A stretch of 64,000 bases of DNA from Prochilodus magdalenae (lineage: Eukaryota > Chordata > Actinopteri > Characiformes > Prochilodontidae). The first letter of the stretch is position 1, and each line of letters begins with the position of its first letter. Below the pieces are notes generated by a model. That model was not told the origin of the DNA and searched no databases. It worked only from the letters and a program-made list of their open reading frames with translations. The position numbers and the translations under genes are program-made. The stretch spans positions 539,501 to 603,500 of the forward strand of contig JAMWET010000814.1 in assembly GCA_024036415.1 (NCBI GenBank), written 5' to 3'. Below, in pieces: positions 37,310-53,062 of this stretch.

Positions 37310-37985
37310 GATCTCAAAATGGCACATTACTATGCTGCTTAGAGCTAGCTGCTGCTAATGCTGCTGGAAATACGGTTAGCCTAGCTGTTAGCTACCCTTG
37401 GCTATTTCACTCTAAAACTAACCTCTAAAGCCAGTTTCTCTTTTATTAATCTTCAGACCTGTATATTCTAACTTTCTGAGGTTCATTCTGATGAAACCAT
37501 ACCCCACTACAATCACTACACCCACATTTACCTCAGAGCTGTTATTACTGTATCCACTGTTTAGAGCTAGCTGCTGCTAACGCTGCTCAGTTCACTGGAA
37601 ATACGGTTAGCCTAGCTGTTAGCTACCCTTGGCTATTTCACTCTAAAACTGATCCTCTAAAGCCAGTTTCTCTTTTATTAATCTTCAGACCTGTATATTT
37701 TAACTTTCTGAGGTTCATTCTGATGAAACCATACCCCACTACAATCACTACACCCACATTTACCTCAGAGCTGTTATTACTGTATCCACTGTTTAGAGCT
37801 AGCTGCTGCTAACGCTGCTCGGTTCACCTGAAATATGGTTAGCCTAGCTGTTACCTACCCTCAGCTATTTCACTCTAAAACCGAACCTCCGAGTGAGTTC
37901 ATCTTTTATTAATCTTCAGACCTGTATACATACCTCACTACAATCACTCCACCCACATTTATACTCAGAGTTGGCTTTATATATC
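37310..37985. repeat. Second site of the 231-bp tandem-unit element
   Basis: One truncated and two full units of the same sequence as at 350-1045. TTATTACTG recurs at 37542 and 37774 (spacing 232). The left junction shares CAAAATGGCACA and the right junction CATTTATAC-CAGAGT-GGCT with the first site. The units here share variants (GCTACCCTTGGC, AAGCCAGTTTCTC) that differ from the first site, so each array has homogenised locally. Confidence 0.8.
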
Positions 37986-38080
37986 TACACATATATTCTT
38001 ATTCTGCGCTGGAATAGGAGCCTGACTGTGTTTCGTTATACTGTACAACCCTGTATTGGTATAATAACAATAAAGTGGAA

Positions 38081-38185
38081 CTGAACTGAACTGAACTGAA
38101 CTGAACTGAACTGAACTGAACTGAACTGAACTGAATTGAATTGAATTGAATTGAATTGAATTGAATTGAATTGAATTGAATTGAA
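38081..38185. repeat. Compound pentanucleotide array: (CTGAA)11 then (TTGAA)10
   Basis: Eleven perfect CTGAA units (38081-38135) pass directly into ten perfect TTGAA units (38136-38185). There is a single clean boundary and no mixing. Confidence 0.97.
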
Positions 38186-38218
38186 TTGGTAACAACAGAG
38201 CCAAACCACTCTGTCTTC

Positions 38219-38570
38219 TGAAGAAAATCTGGTCATTCAGTACATGCAGGTCATCATAAGACTGATGAGCCTAGGCCTGAACAACAGCCCCAGATCCTAA
38301 TACTGCCTCCAGAGGCTTGCACAGTGGACAGTATGTATGATGGGTGCATCACTTCATGAGCTTCCCTTCATACCCTGATGTGTCCATCGCTCTGGAATAG
38401 GGTCAGTCTGCACTCATCAGACCACATGACCTTGCTCAATGCTCCAGAACCTAATCCTTATACTCCCTAGCAAATTAAAGCTTATTTCCAATTAGCCTCA
38501 CTAACACGTGGGCTTCTTAGGCCACACAGCTGTTTAGGTCCAATCCTGAATTCTTGTTGGCTCTTACTGT
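38219..38570 (-). mobile_element. Tc1-like transposon fragment (family 2)
   Basis: On the minus strand the order GTGGCCTAAGAAG, TTTGCTAGGGAGTATAA, GGTCATGTGGTCTGATGAGT and GTGATGCACCCATCAT follows the coding region of a common fish Tc1 transposase. The catalytic VMWSDE block is readable, but the segment has stops and frameshifts. It differs from the family 1 copies. Confidence 0.75.
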
Positions 38571-40094
38571 CACTCTTTACTTTATTGATTATATCTAGTC
38601 CTTCAGTGTTTATATCCATTCACCAATCAAACTATTCCTGCTACTTAGTTCTGCATTTATATTTGAACAACAGAACCATTACCCATCATCCCCGGTCTCT
38701 TACACAGGTTTCAGTGGTGCTCCACCCGTGTAGCCAGATTCCACTGATGATTAGTGGTGAAGTGCTTGTTTGTGTGGGATCGTGTGCGGGTGGGTGTGTT
38801 TGCTTGTGCATGTGATTTGGCGGCAGGCTCTGAAGCATGAGATATCTCATGACTGGAAAACATGTGATAACTGAGAAATAAGACCCTGTATGTGACTCCC
38901 TCTCTAGAGAAGGAGCTTCAGGAGCTGACAGACCCGAGACTTGTCGTACTTGAGCTGTCGTTCTAAAGCTTTCAGATGATGGTCCTACAAACTCCAGCAG
39001 ACTGTCAGCATAGAACTTCAGAACCCAAACTGGAGATTGTACCTATTTGCTAATACTTTGCAGAACAGGGCAATCAGGTTCTAGCTAAGAGCCCATCAAA
39101 TGTCCCTCAGTTTCTTTATTCTACTCCTCTATAAATCCTCCCCGGTTTCCTGACTAGCTCTCTTTGATCATGGCCGCAGACAGCAGTCAGTTACTGTGGT
39201 GTTACTTGCGTCTGTGTTCATATTCACATTCTGTAGCAGAACCAACAGAAATACTGAAATCAGGGACAGTCAGAGACACATACCCGCCGCACAGGCGCTG
39301 TGAACTCCCAGTGTGACCGCTGTCTGCATGTTCTCCTGCATGTCAGGTATGAATACAGGGTACTGATATGATTATGAAGGAATGACTGGTTGTGGGATTT
39401 GTGGTGTAAATCAGGTGTACAGTTACTCCGGTCCTTTGCTTGATAAGTCATGTGTTGCTTGTGTAAGCTGCCAGTTCAGGCCAGTCTAATGAGGTTTGTC
39501 CTGCAGAGGTGGCGCCCCCTAACGGTAGCTTTATTTTAGACATGCACAGTTAAAACTAATCTTTGACTTGTACTTGTTTAGAAGTTATTACAGCGTTATA
39601 AACATATAATTATAACTAATGAGTGTCTTACTAAAGTTTAGAAATTGATTTGATTAATTTGATTATTTTAATTAAAGTCATTTTTTTAATTTGAGTAAAA
39701 CAAATTCAACTACTTCTAACAAATTAAAGGTTGGAACAACTAAAAATACTTTTTACAGTGTAGGTTGTATGATTCTGCCATGCTGGAAATGTTGAGACAT
39801 TCAGAAGACCCAGAACGTCAGTTAGGGGGTCCCAGGACCCCTTGTATTTTGCATATTGTAGGAGGAGAAGCACTGACTAATTTTGGTATATAGTAAAAAC
39901 ATGAAGAACAGTGAGTTGTATTTCTTCAGCCAGCCTAATGATAATCAGACGCTGAAGGACTCGAGGCTCTAGATACACTGAAAAAAATGTTACACTAAAA
40001 ACAGAAAATAAATAAAATGTATTTATCCTAAAAACCGGACTTAAATGTTTCAATCACAGTGTTTTTTTGAGTTGAGTAAAACATATTCAGTTGT
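38571..40094. other. Intergenic between sort1 and sypl2, no gene seen
   Basis: No coding exon is supported on either strand. A TGTGTGGG-rich patch is at 38768-38815 and there are several AATTAAA-rich stretches near 39640-39740. Dispersed-repeat origin is likely for part of it but I cannot name the elements. Confidence 0.4.
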
Positions 40095-40640
40095 ATGGAA
40101 GAGAAAAAAGTTACAGTATCTCATAACAGTGACTTAGCATCTCATAATTGTCACTTATTATATCATAATTTTGACTTAGCATCTCATATTTATGGACTTC
40201 ATGACTTTATGACTTACTATCTTATAATTATGGTGTACTATTTCATAATTATAATTTATAATCTCATAATTATGACTTATTATTTCATACGTAAGACTTA
40301 GCATCTCATAATTATATATTATATATATAATTATAATTATGGACTTCATGACTTTATGACTTACAATCTCATAATTGTGGCTTACTATTTCATAATTATG
40401 ATTTATAATCTCATATTTATAATTTCATAAGTATGACTTAGCATCTCATAATTATCACTTCTTATTTCATAATAATTGCTTACTGTCTCAAATGTATGGA
40501 CTTCACGACTTTATGACATACTGTCTTATAATTATGGCATACTATTTCATAATTATGACTTACTATCTCATATTTCTGTCTTATCGCATAATCATGACTT
40601 TATAATTATGACTTTCTTACGACTTACTATACTTTTTTAA
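40095..40640. repeat. AT-rich tandem repeat built on TCATAATTATGACTTA
   Basis: About 20 imperfect copies of a 20-25 bp unit alternate between TCTCATAATTATGACTTA and TTTCATAATTATGACTTA forms. CATAATTATG is itself a palindrome. A larger block (GGACTTCATGACTTTATGACTTAC) recurs at 40195, 40342 and 40498, giving a higher-order period of about 150 bp. Confidence 0.9.
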
Positions 40641-40740
40641 GTGGCGGAAAGGGGCTTCCATACAGCTGACAGTAACCAACGAGAGTAATTTTTTAAGACT
40701 GCACTTTTGACAGTGTAGCAACTGGAAGATAGGACTGCTG

Positions 40741-40923
40741 CAACACCGCGAGGCGGCTTTAAGGCCGTGACGTCACGGGTCACGTTGGCAGCATCTTGCC
40801 TGAAGCAAGAAAAAAAAAGGAGAAAAAAAGTTTGACAAGTTTTCAGACAGCTAGCTGAGTGTCAGGCGCGGAGGAGCAGCAGCGCTTTACTTTCCTTCTG
40901 CTTCAGCCTCTTCGACAGACAAG
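40741..40923 (+). promoter_or_regulatory. sypl2: sypl2 promoter and untranslated exon 1
   Basis: A perfect CRE, TGACGTCA, is at 40768-40775 in a CpG-rich stretch. A likely untranslated exon ends with ACAAG/GTAGGA at 40923. The next acceptor TTTTTAG at 41067 leaves a 13-base leader before the ATG at 41081. The start of transcription is not resolved; it probably lies between 40800 and 40870. Confidence 0.6.
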
Positions 40924-41080
40924 GTAGGACCGGAAGTGGCCGAGATGAATAGCAGAGACAAATGTTTCAGAAATGTAGTCATAACGCAGAAATGCGCAGC
41001 GCTGCTGTTTTCTGGGTTTGCAGATGAAATGTGTGTCGACTGCTGTGATTTTGTCGTTTGTTTTTAGCTTCTAGAAGAAA

Positions 41081-45799
<4,719 letters not shown>

Positions 45800-47750
45800 C
45801 AGAGGATGTTCTGGCTAATCGTGAAGCAGGTGCTGCTGCTGTTCAGTTTAGCAGTGTGTGTTCACAGAACTCAGCCATCATTAACAATAAACATGATGAA
45901 TACGTAACTTATCTAAAGAATAGCTAGACAAATAGTTGTGCCCAGAAGGAATCGACCGACATCCTGCCGTTTTCTTAAACATGCCTTCACATGCACTTAT
46001 CATAAATCTTTACATTTATATATCCTTAAAATGTGAATAAACTCATTCAGAGTTTGATATGACTGTAAAGAAACTTGGATATCTTTACATTGGTGGTGAT
46101 GGGAACCAGAGCATCCAAACTGAGCAGTGAATGAGCATCCCAAATGAAACCTACATGAGATTTTGTAATATAATATTAATGATGGGATAACAGTGGTAAA
46201 TCCACAGCAGGTGCTTTTCTTTGGGCACCGTTTTGCCTTACAAAGCCCTGCATGTACTTCTCTATAAATGTATATTTCAAAATATGTTTTAGACTGAAAG
46301 ACTATTATCATAAAGCAATGTCTCAGGCATCAAGCAGCATATTGGTTACCCATTCATTTAGTAACTTTCTGTGAGGGCTTTTAGAGGCATTAGACTTTTT
46401 AGACACCCTCAACAATCACTGTATACAATTCTGACTCTGGAGGAAAGCATTTCGCATTAAACCACTCTGAATGACTTTTACATCTAAGTCATTTAACCAC
46501 AGCTTGACCAGCGGTCCTCTGGAACTCCAAACGTGGTCCTTGTACAGGAGCTCCTTGTAGAACCTCCGGGAAGTGACCCGAGACACTGACGTTTTGGACA
46601 CTAAACAAATGTAGCTGAGATTACAGAAGTCATCTGTCACACCTGTCTACCAGGTTTAGATACAGTGACGCTCTGATGGCTGGAACGTGGATAGATAGAC
46701 TCAGGGTAAAGTTTTGTTTTCATGCATTATCTATTAGCTACCTTATCCCACTAATCCTCAATAGTCTCCACATCAATTTCTTGTTCCCAGACAGATTTAG
46801 TTTTGCTTATTCACTGGATATCGAAAGACATAAGATTATTATAGACCATGAAATAATTGCTTTGTGATTGGTTAATAAATTTAAAATTACATCAGGGAAA
46901 ACAGGAAATGGGAAGGGACATAATGTCTGACTTGAAAACAACAGAGAAGGTGGGACGTAAAAATCGTGCTTGGGAGGCAGACTGATATAAACGCAATTAA
47001 AGAAGTTAATATTACTGGTTATCACTACAAACCAGCATCATCCTGTTTTTCTAAGAGTAAATGGAGACTGTATAGGAGAGCAAACCAGGTTTATTCAAGC
47101 AAGGTGAGAAACTGACACGCGTGTCTTTTCCTCTATCCTGCAGTGTTGATCAATAATGCAGTGAGCTGAAGAAACAATATGAATAGAAAAATAAAAACGA
47201 GTGCCTTTCGTACCACTAGAGGTTTACAGATAAAGAGGTCTGTCTGTCAGAGCCGCTGTGCTGGGAAACCATTCTCTTCCCTCTAGCATGGCCAGAATAA
47301 ACGGAAAGCGTAGTTTTGTAATAACTGTGTAATGCTAATTGCAGTCTCCATCCTTCCTTTGCAGGTTATAACGTACAAAGAAGAGAAGGTCCCAAGAGCT
47401 TCTGTTGACAGCTCTGTTGCAACAGCAAAAACTAAAGGTGATGACGGACAACCGTTACATGCCCCATGTGCCAGTGGAAAATATCCTCAGCTGAGATTAT
47501 TCATTTTAACCCTAGCCCGGAGGTCTTCCAACCAGTTCTCAGCCCCCTCTCCCCTTCCCAGACAGTCCACATGTTTGCTCAGCCTTGTGTATGAGTTATA
47601 GGAATAACATGGCATGTCTTTTGGGGAGGCTGAGGACCCGTTTGAGAACCTCTGCCTTGGCTAGTGGAAAGGAATACAGGAGCTGAGTCCAGGAATTCGA
47701 GTAGCAAGTAGAGTAGCAAATCCAGTCGAGTCAGTTATGTAGGTGTTTGC
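45800..47750 (+). other. sypl2: sypl2 3' UTR and downstream flank
   Basis: An AATAAA hexamer lies at 45886-45891, 87 bases after the stop, and is the first plausible poly(A) signal. Beyond it there is no firm gene. A 225-bp minus-strand open frame at 46416-46640 and an exon-like frame after an acceptor at 47356 are discussed under findings and rejected calls. Confidence 0.45.
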
Positions 47751-47966
47751 ATATCATCGCTGTCCAAAGAGAGACAAGTATTTACAAAATGGCAACTTTA
47801 CAGGAGAGAGCAAAACCTGATTTAATTCTAATGTCAGTCAATGGAACCAGACGGCTTTCCAAGCCATTTTGGGCCACTTCTGTTGGTCCATTCTGTATGA
47901 AATGATGCAGAAAATTCAGAATCAACAAAAATGGAGAGATATATTTTTCTCTGGACAGCGACTACA
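47751..47966. mobile_element. MITE with long inverted repeats, copy 3
   Basis: It begins ATATCATCGCTGTCCAAAG and ends TCTGGACAGCGACTA. The interior words GGAACCAGACGG, TTTGGGCCACTTCTGTTGG and AATGGAGA are shared in inverse order with copy 2. Decay is greater at the ends than in copy 2. Confidence 0.8.
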
Positions 47967-50386
47967 TTTAAAAAAAGAACTGGTGGGGGCTCCCAAGCTC
48001 CTCTGCAACACTGAAGAAGGACAGACACATGTAGGTACTTGTTTATGGAGCCAAATGACCATTTAACTTCACATTGTTTCTGCCACAGGAGTGTGACAGT
48101 ATCCATTCGCCATCTTTGGTGAACAGATTATGTTGCAAATACAAAGAGAGTAAAATCAGCTTTGAAGAAGCTTTTCAAACTCTCCCATAACGGAGTCAAC
48201 GGCGGACAATAAGAAGTTTATAGAACAGATTTTGCATTGAATCATTGAAACAGGAAGTAAACCATAATCCTGGCACGCAGCACTGATGGCTGCAGTTTTG
48301 AAACGGTACACGTCAGTGGTTTAGTCTGGAAGCTTTTGAGTGTGGTTGAAATTAGAGTGGTACTGGCACTGAAGTGCTCTTGCCTTGAATTATACGGGTA
48401 TCCAAATTACAGAAACGATTACTATCACTTCAGTTAATTTCATGTCATGTTTCAGACGCCAAAGACAATATACAGCATGAGCCATTCAAGTGCAGGGTGA
48501 TGGTACTATGCTTTATTTATAGTTTTTGCCTCACAGATTAAAATCTGCATGCCTGAATGTAATCCTGAACATGGAGCACTGCGGGAGGTATTGTCTTTAA
48601 TAAAGCACAGGCTGGAGTTTAAAACCTTTTAGGAAATAATAAATATAAAATGTTAAAATGTTTAAGATGTTGGTATTAGATACACTTTTGTTTGCACAGA
48701 GATGTTTTTCTGAAGCTGGTTCAAAACCTGTGCAAGTTTCAGCATGGGTATGACAGTGTTAACGTTGGTTTACTGATAGTATTACATGTTTTGCTCCTGA
48801 AGTATTTCATGTGGTCTGTTGCATCATTTTTCTCCTGTTTTGTAGACTTGAATTTGAGGTTACACAGTTTGTTTACGGTGTAGTTTTTTTTGTGTGTGGA
48901 CCACACCCATAATAACTGAGTGGTTTCTATCATCTACAACAATATCGCCACTATCTTATTGACTGAATGTAATTCTGTTCATGGGTTTGTGCACATAGAC
49001 CATGAAAATATGTATAATAACATGAAGGAATGTTTACCTTGCTTTTTGCTTTTTTATAAAGTCTTAGTTTAAATACTTTAGTTTAATACTAATTGGCAGT
49101 GTTGTTTTAATATAGTTCTCGTTCTTACATGCTATCTTTACCTGTGCCATTAATAGTGTGTTAAAAAGCACATTTTTCTGCATGTTTTTGATTTTGAAAT
49201 GTGCCTTAATTAAAGTGTGTGTTTTTTAATAGTTCAGTGAAGTAATTTCATTCTGTGTGCAAAAAAAGAACCAACGTACAGAAAGTTTGAGTGGTGCATT
49301 TGTAGTCACTGTGGTTATGCCCACTGAGTGGCAGAAACACTTAACTGGGTCAAAATGTGTGTGAGTGAATGCTGCGGAAACACAAACTATGTAAAAAAGG
49401 AAGGAGCTGTAGCTGCATTACAGCGAGAATTCAGAGCCTATTCACTTAACACTTTTACTTCTTGTTCAACTTTTTGGTAGAGCCCATTTTATGTCACTAT
49501 ATCTGAATGAAGAAGATGTTAAACTAAACTCGGCCTGATTGTGCCATCTCTACCAATCGGCAGAGGAATGTTGGGCTAACGGAGTCCACTAGAGTCTTTC
49601 ATAGATACGCAAGCCACAAATAATTCTCTCCATGTGGATTGTTTTTGGAGGCATTTTTAATAGGCATGTTATAGTTTCAGATGGTTTGTGGAACATAATT
49701 ATGTAACTTTATACAACAAAGAGAAGTCTAATATGGGTTATATAAAAAAAAGTTACCAAATGGTTTATTTGTTGTTTAAGGTGTCTGTGTGAGCTAATGT
49801 GCTTTATTATTATTATTATTATTATTATTATAGACCCAAACAAACAAGTTCGGTCTGAGTCTCGTACTGTAAAGATTACTCATCAATTAGATAATTAGCA
49901 TCTTTCCTTTTATTTTTTAAAACCATCCATGAGGATTGGAGGGTGGAGAGTGTTAACTTAGGTTTGCACGTTATACTTGGAACGGAGAAACTATTAAGAC
50001 CAAGGTGACCACCTGAATTTGTGTTTTACTTTTAAGGCCAGCCAGCTTCTATTTAAGCAGGTAATCACCTGCTTAAACTAGAGAAAAACAGTTTTTTTGT
50101 TTCACATAATAAATGCAGCCTTGTTGCAGAATGTTTTGCCACTTGGTCCGACTTAGGGGTCCGTATTCTGGCGAGAAAGTGACATCAATGCAGACCCTCT
50201 GTATACTATCTATCATCCTAATCTAAAGTGGCCTCAGTGGTTCAGAATTTCTTTACACTAAAGATGCTACACTGGGACCCAAAATGAAATCAGCAACACT
50301 TACATTTTTAAACAGACCCAATACAGTCGAAGAACTAAGTAGCCGAACTGATGTGTTTACAAAGGCAGCTTGCTTACTTGCTAACC
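47967..50386. other. Intergenic between sypl2 and atxn7l2, AT-rich, no gene seen
   Basis: No conserved exon on either strand. A perfect (TTA)n run of about 9 units is at 49804-49831. Some of this could be an extended sypl2 3' UTR, for which there is no sequence proof. Confidence 0.4.
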
Positions 50387-51760
50387 TTAGGGTTTAGCTT
50401 GATGTACCCTCATCTTACAATTCAGTTCAACTTCAGTTGTACAGTAATAAAACACTATTAAAAAAATACAATATACAAAAATGTACAAAAATACAGAGAC
50501 ACAATACAGAATGTGGATAGACAGTAAATACACAGATGTGCAGGAGCAGAAAGTGTATGTCACAATGTGCAAACACCGACATACAAGGTAGAAACAGCAG
50601 TTGGAGTGAAATACAGTGTGTAGTGGTAAATGTGCATGTTGGAAAGTATAGTATGTCAAAGTATCCAGGTGTGGTTGTAAACAGTAGATGTAATTCTTGC
50701 ACCTTTTCTCCACCTTTTTAAATGGAAAATGTATTATTTTATTTAATTAATTAATTAATTAACTTATTTATTTATTTATTTTCTCATTTCTGCCAAAATA
50801 ACTATAAAACAGTGTAATGATGCCAGCTTACCTCCCACCGCAGTCTCTAGAGCCTAGGGCAGTACTATACAGAGCAGGTAGTGAGCATAGCAGCTAATGT
50901 TCAGGTAAACATCTAAAACAGCTATACACCCTACAGTAGCAATGTATAGTATATACAACACACAGCTCTTCAAATCAGATCTCCAGCTATAGGTCTAGTT
51001 CAGTGTATAAGCCATTTGTTATCAATTGTGTGATTCATAATCTCCAATGTAATGACGACTTTGAGAAAGAGCAGGGTTGTGGATGTAGTAATCCTGTGTA
51101 TATAGTTCGCTATGTGGTTTCCTTTTACAATCAGCGTTCAGCTTTTGGGGCAGAAAGACATTTCAAACATCCTGCCCTCTAAAAACCCAACACAAAGCAG
51201 TTGTAGGTTTTCAAAAGTTTCCGACACCCTCGCGATTTGTCATCAGAATGTTTTTTCCCCTACTCTTTAAACTGAAAAATGGCCGTAGGCTCTAGAGACC
51301 GCTGCGGTACTGCTGTGGGAGGCTAGCTGGAATCATTACATGGTTTCATAGAAGTGAAAAAACAACATTATTTTTCATTTAAATATGGGGGTTTGTGTGA
51401 AATGGGTTTGTGGGAATGCACTATTCATAATGGCAGTCTGTTACTGCACAGCTCCTATCTGCACAGTACTGAACATAATGTATGTGTGTGTGTGTGTATG
51501 TGTATATATATATATATACATACACTCACTGTCATGTATCTTTTACTCTGCACATGTGCTGCTCTTACATACAGTTCATACCATCTACACTGTATTCTCT
51601 CCACAAACTCTGTACATATGTATATTATATATATACTAGATTTGTTTTTACCGCTCCACTGTCCATAATTGTACGTATTGTAACTGTGCATTGCTTGCTA
51701 TGGTGCTAACTGCATTTCACTCTGTACGGTGACAAAGTTTAATCTGATCTAATCTAAGAA
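50387..51760. other. Likely dispersed-repeat region with AT and TG microsatellites
   Basis: TAAT and TTTA tetranucleotide runs lie at 50738-50780, a TG/TA run at 51480-51520, and CTGTACGGTGACAAAGTTTAATCT at 51723-51746, which resembles the 3' tail of some fish non-LTR elements. The name of the element is uncertain and no open frame is convincing. Confidence 0.35.
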
Positions 51761-52189
51761 TTACACTGAGCACACCGCCCTTGTGCACAAAACTGCATCC
51801 AGTTTGGCTTTACAAACTACAAGCTTAGGTAAAAACATCATCACATCCTCGAGGGAATGATCATTCTTGATTGCACAAAAGATTTACCTATTATATAAGT
51901 GTACCTATTATTTTCACGTCTACCAGAGGGCAAACTATGCCCTGGGATTTAGGAGTGTCAGTGTTGGCTGGCTACTCCAGCATCCACTCACTCGCTATAG
52001 TGATGTTGATTTTAGCATCAGTGGCAGCAAAATGCTTGGTTTAACCTTTCTTCTTCTGGAACTGCTTCTTGTTTGTGCTGGTATGCACATTAATGAAGAT
52101 CTTACTCTCCTCTTGTGTCTTCAGTTTGAGAAATGAGTAACAATTCACACGTTCCATCAATCTCCGGAATGGAAATTTGACAAATTTTC

Positions 52190-52690
52190 ATACTTCAAAC
52201 ACGTGAAACTTGGTGGGTAGATTTGACATTGTGAGACATGCCAATAACTCAAGTTCTACGCTTGTCCACACATGTGGTATAAGCAAGGACAGGCTTTATT
52301 GTCGTAGCTGACTGACCATCTTCAGTGAGGAGTCTAGCTTTTGGCACCATGGTCAGCGTGAAGATGAACGGTTTCTTGTCAAGCATCACATATCCGGAAG
52401 GCCTGGTGCCATTCCACCTCCACCCCTACCGCACAATCTGCAGGAACTGTGTGAGAATATTTAAGCTGCATGGGATGGATTATGACGGGGCACAATGGGG
52501 AACCTCTACAGCTCGATGCTGAGACGTCTTAGATTAGCAAACATGGAGGCCGAACGCCATACTGAGAGACACTACTTCTGTTTGTGTAGCTCAAGAAATA
52601 TTGCCCATATCAGTCTAAATGTATCCTTAGTAACAGCACTGCTATTCCACACTTCCTTCTGGGTGCAGCTATTCTTTTGAGGATGGGTGT
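52190..52690 (+). mobile_element. Tc1-like fragment (family 1, copy E) upstream of atxn7l2
   Basis: It has GTGAAACTTGGTGGGTAG near the left, TGTGAGAATATTTAAGCTGC and TGGGATGGATTATGACGG in the middle, the tail CCATATCAGTCTAAATG, and the terminal word CCTTCTGGGTGCAGC at the right. The frame is disrupted. Confidence 0.75.
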
Positions 52691-52949
52691 ATGATTAGAT
52701 GGAGTAGTATAACAATTAAATCATCAGATAATGTGGACGAACTTCTCAGCACAACTGAACATGAAACACTTCGACAGCACATTGCTGCCCATCACCATCT
52801 GATAAGTCTGTCAGCCAGTAGAAAACTAAAAGCTGGCTAGCCGACAAGATACAGCAAGTCCACTGTTCAGGCTGTTTAGTGCAATACTGGTTTGGTGACA
52901 CCCCTGTTGCTGGGAAAGCTGTTTCTACGGTCTGAGGCAGAAGCACTCT

Positions 52950-53062
52950 GCGGATTGAAGCCCGAGCACAAATGAAATCCAGGCATCGTGCACGCGCGCA
53001 ATGACGTCGCAGCTGCGCTCCTGTAGCGATGGTGGCTGCGTGCGCGCGCGCGCTGGACAGTA
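52950..53062 (+). promoter_or_regulatory. atxn7l2: atxn7l2 promoter / 5' UTR
   Basis: A CpG-rich segment just before the ATG with a CRE-like ATGACGTCGC at 53000-53009 and a GCGCGCGCGCGC run at 53042-53053. No TATA box. Confidence 0.55.

Noticed and set aside
38071..38204. Protein with FNSIQ/SVQFSS repeats on the minus strand
   Set aside because: It is the translation of the CTGAA/TTGAA pentanucleotide array.
47357..47601. Exon-like frame after TTTGCAG (VITYKEEKVPRASVDSS) as an alternative sypl2 last exon
   Set aside because: The acceptor and phase fit exon 4, but using it would drop the fourth membrane span. No family resemblance was seen.
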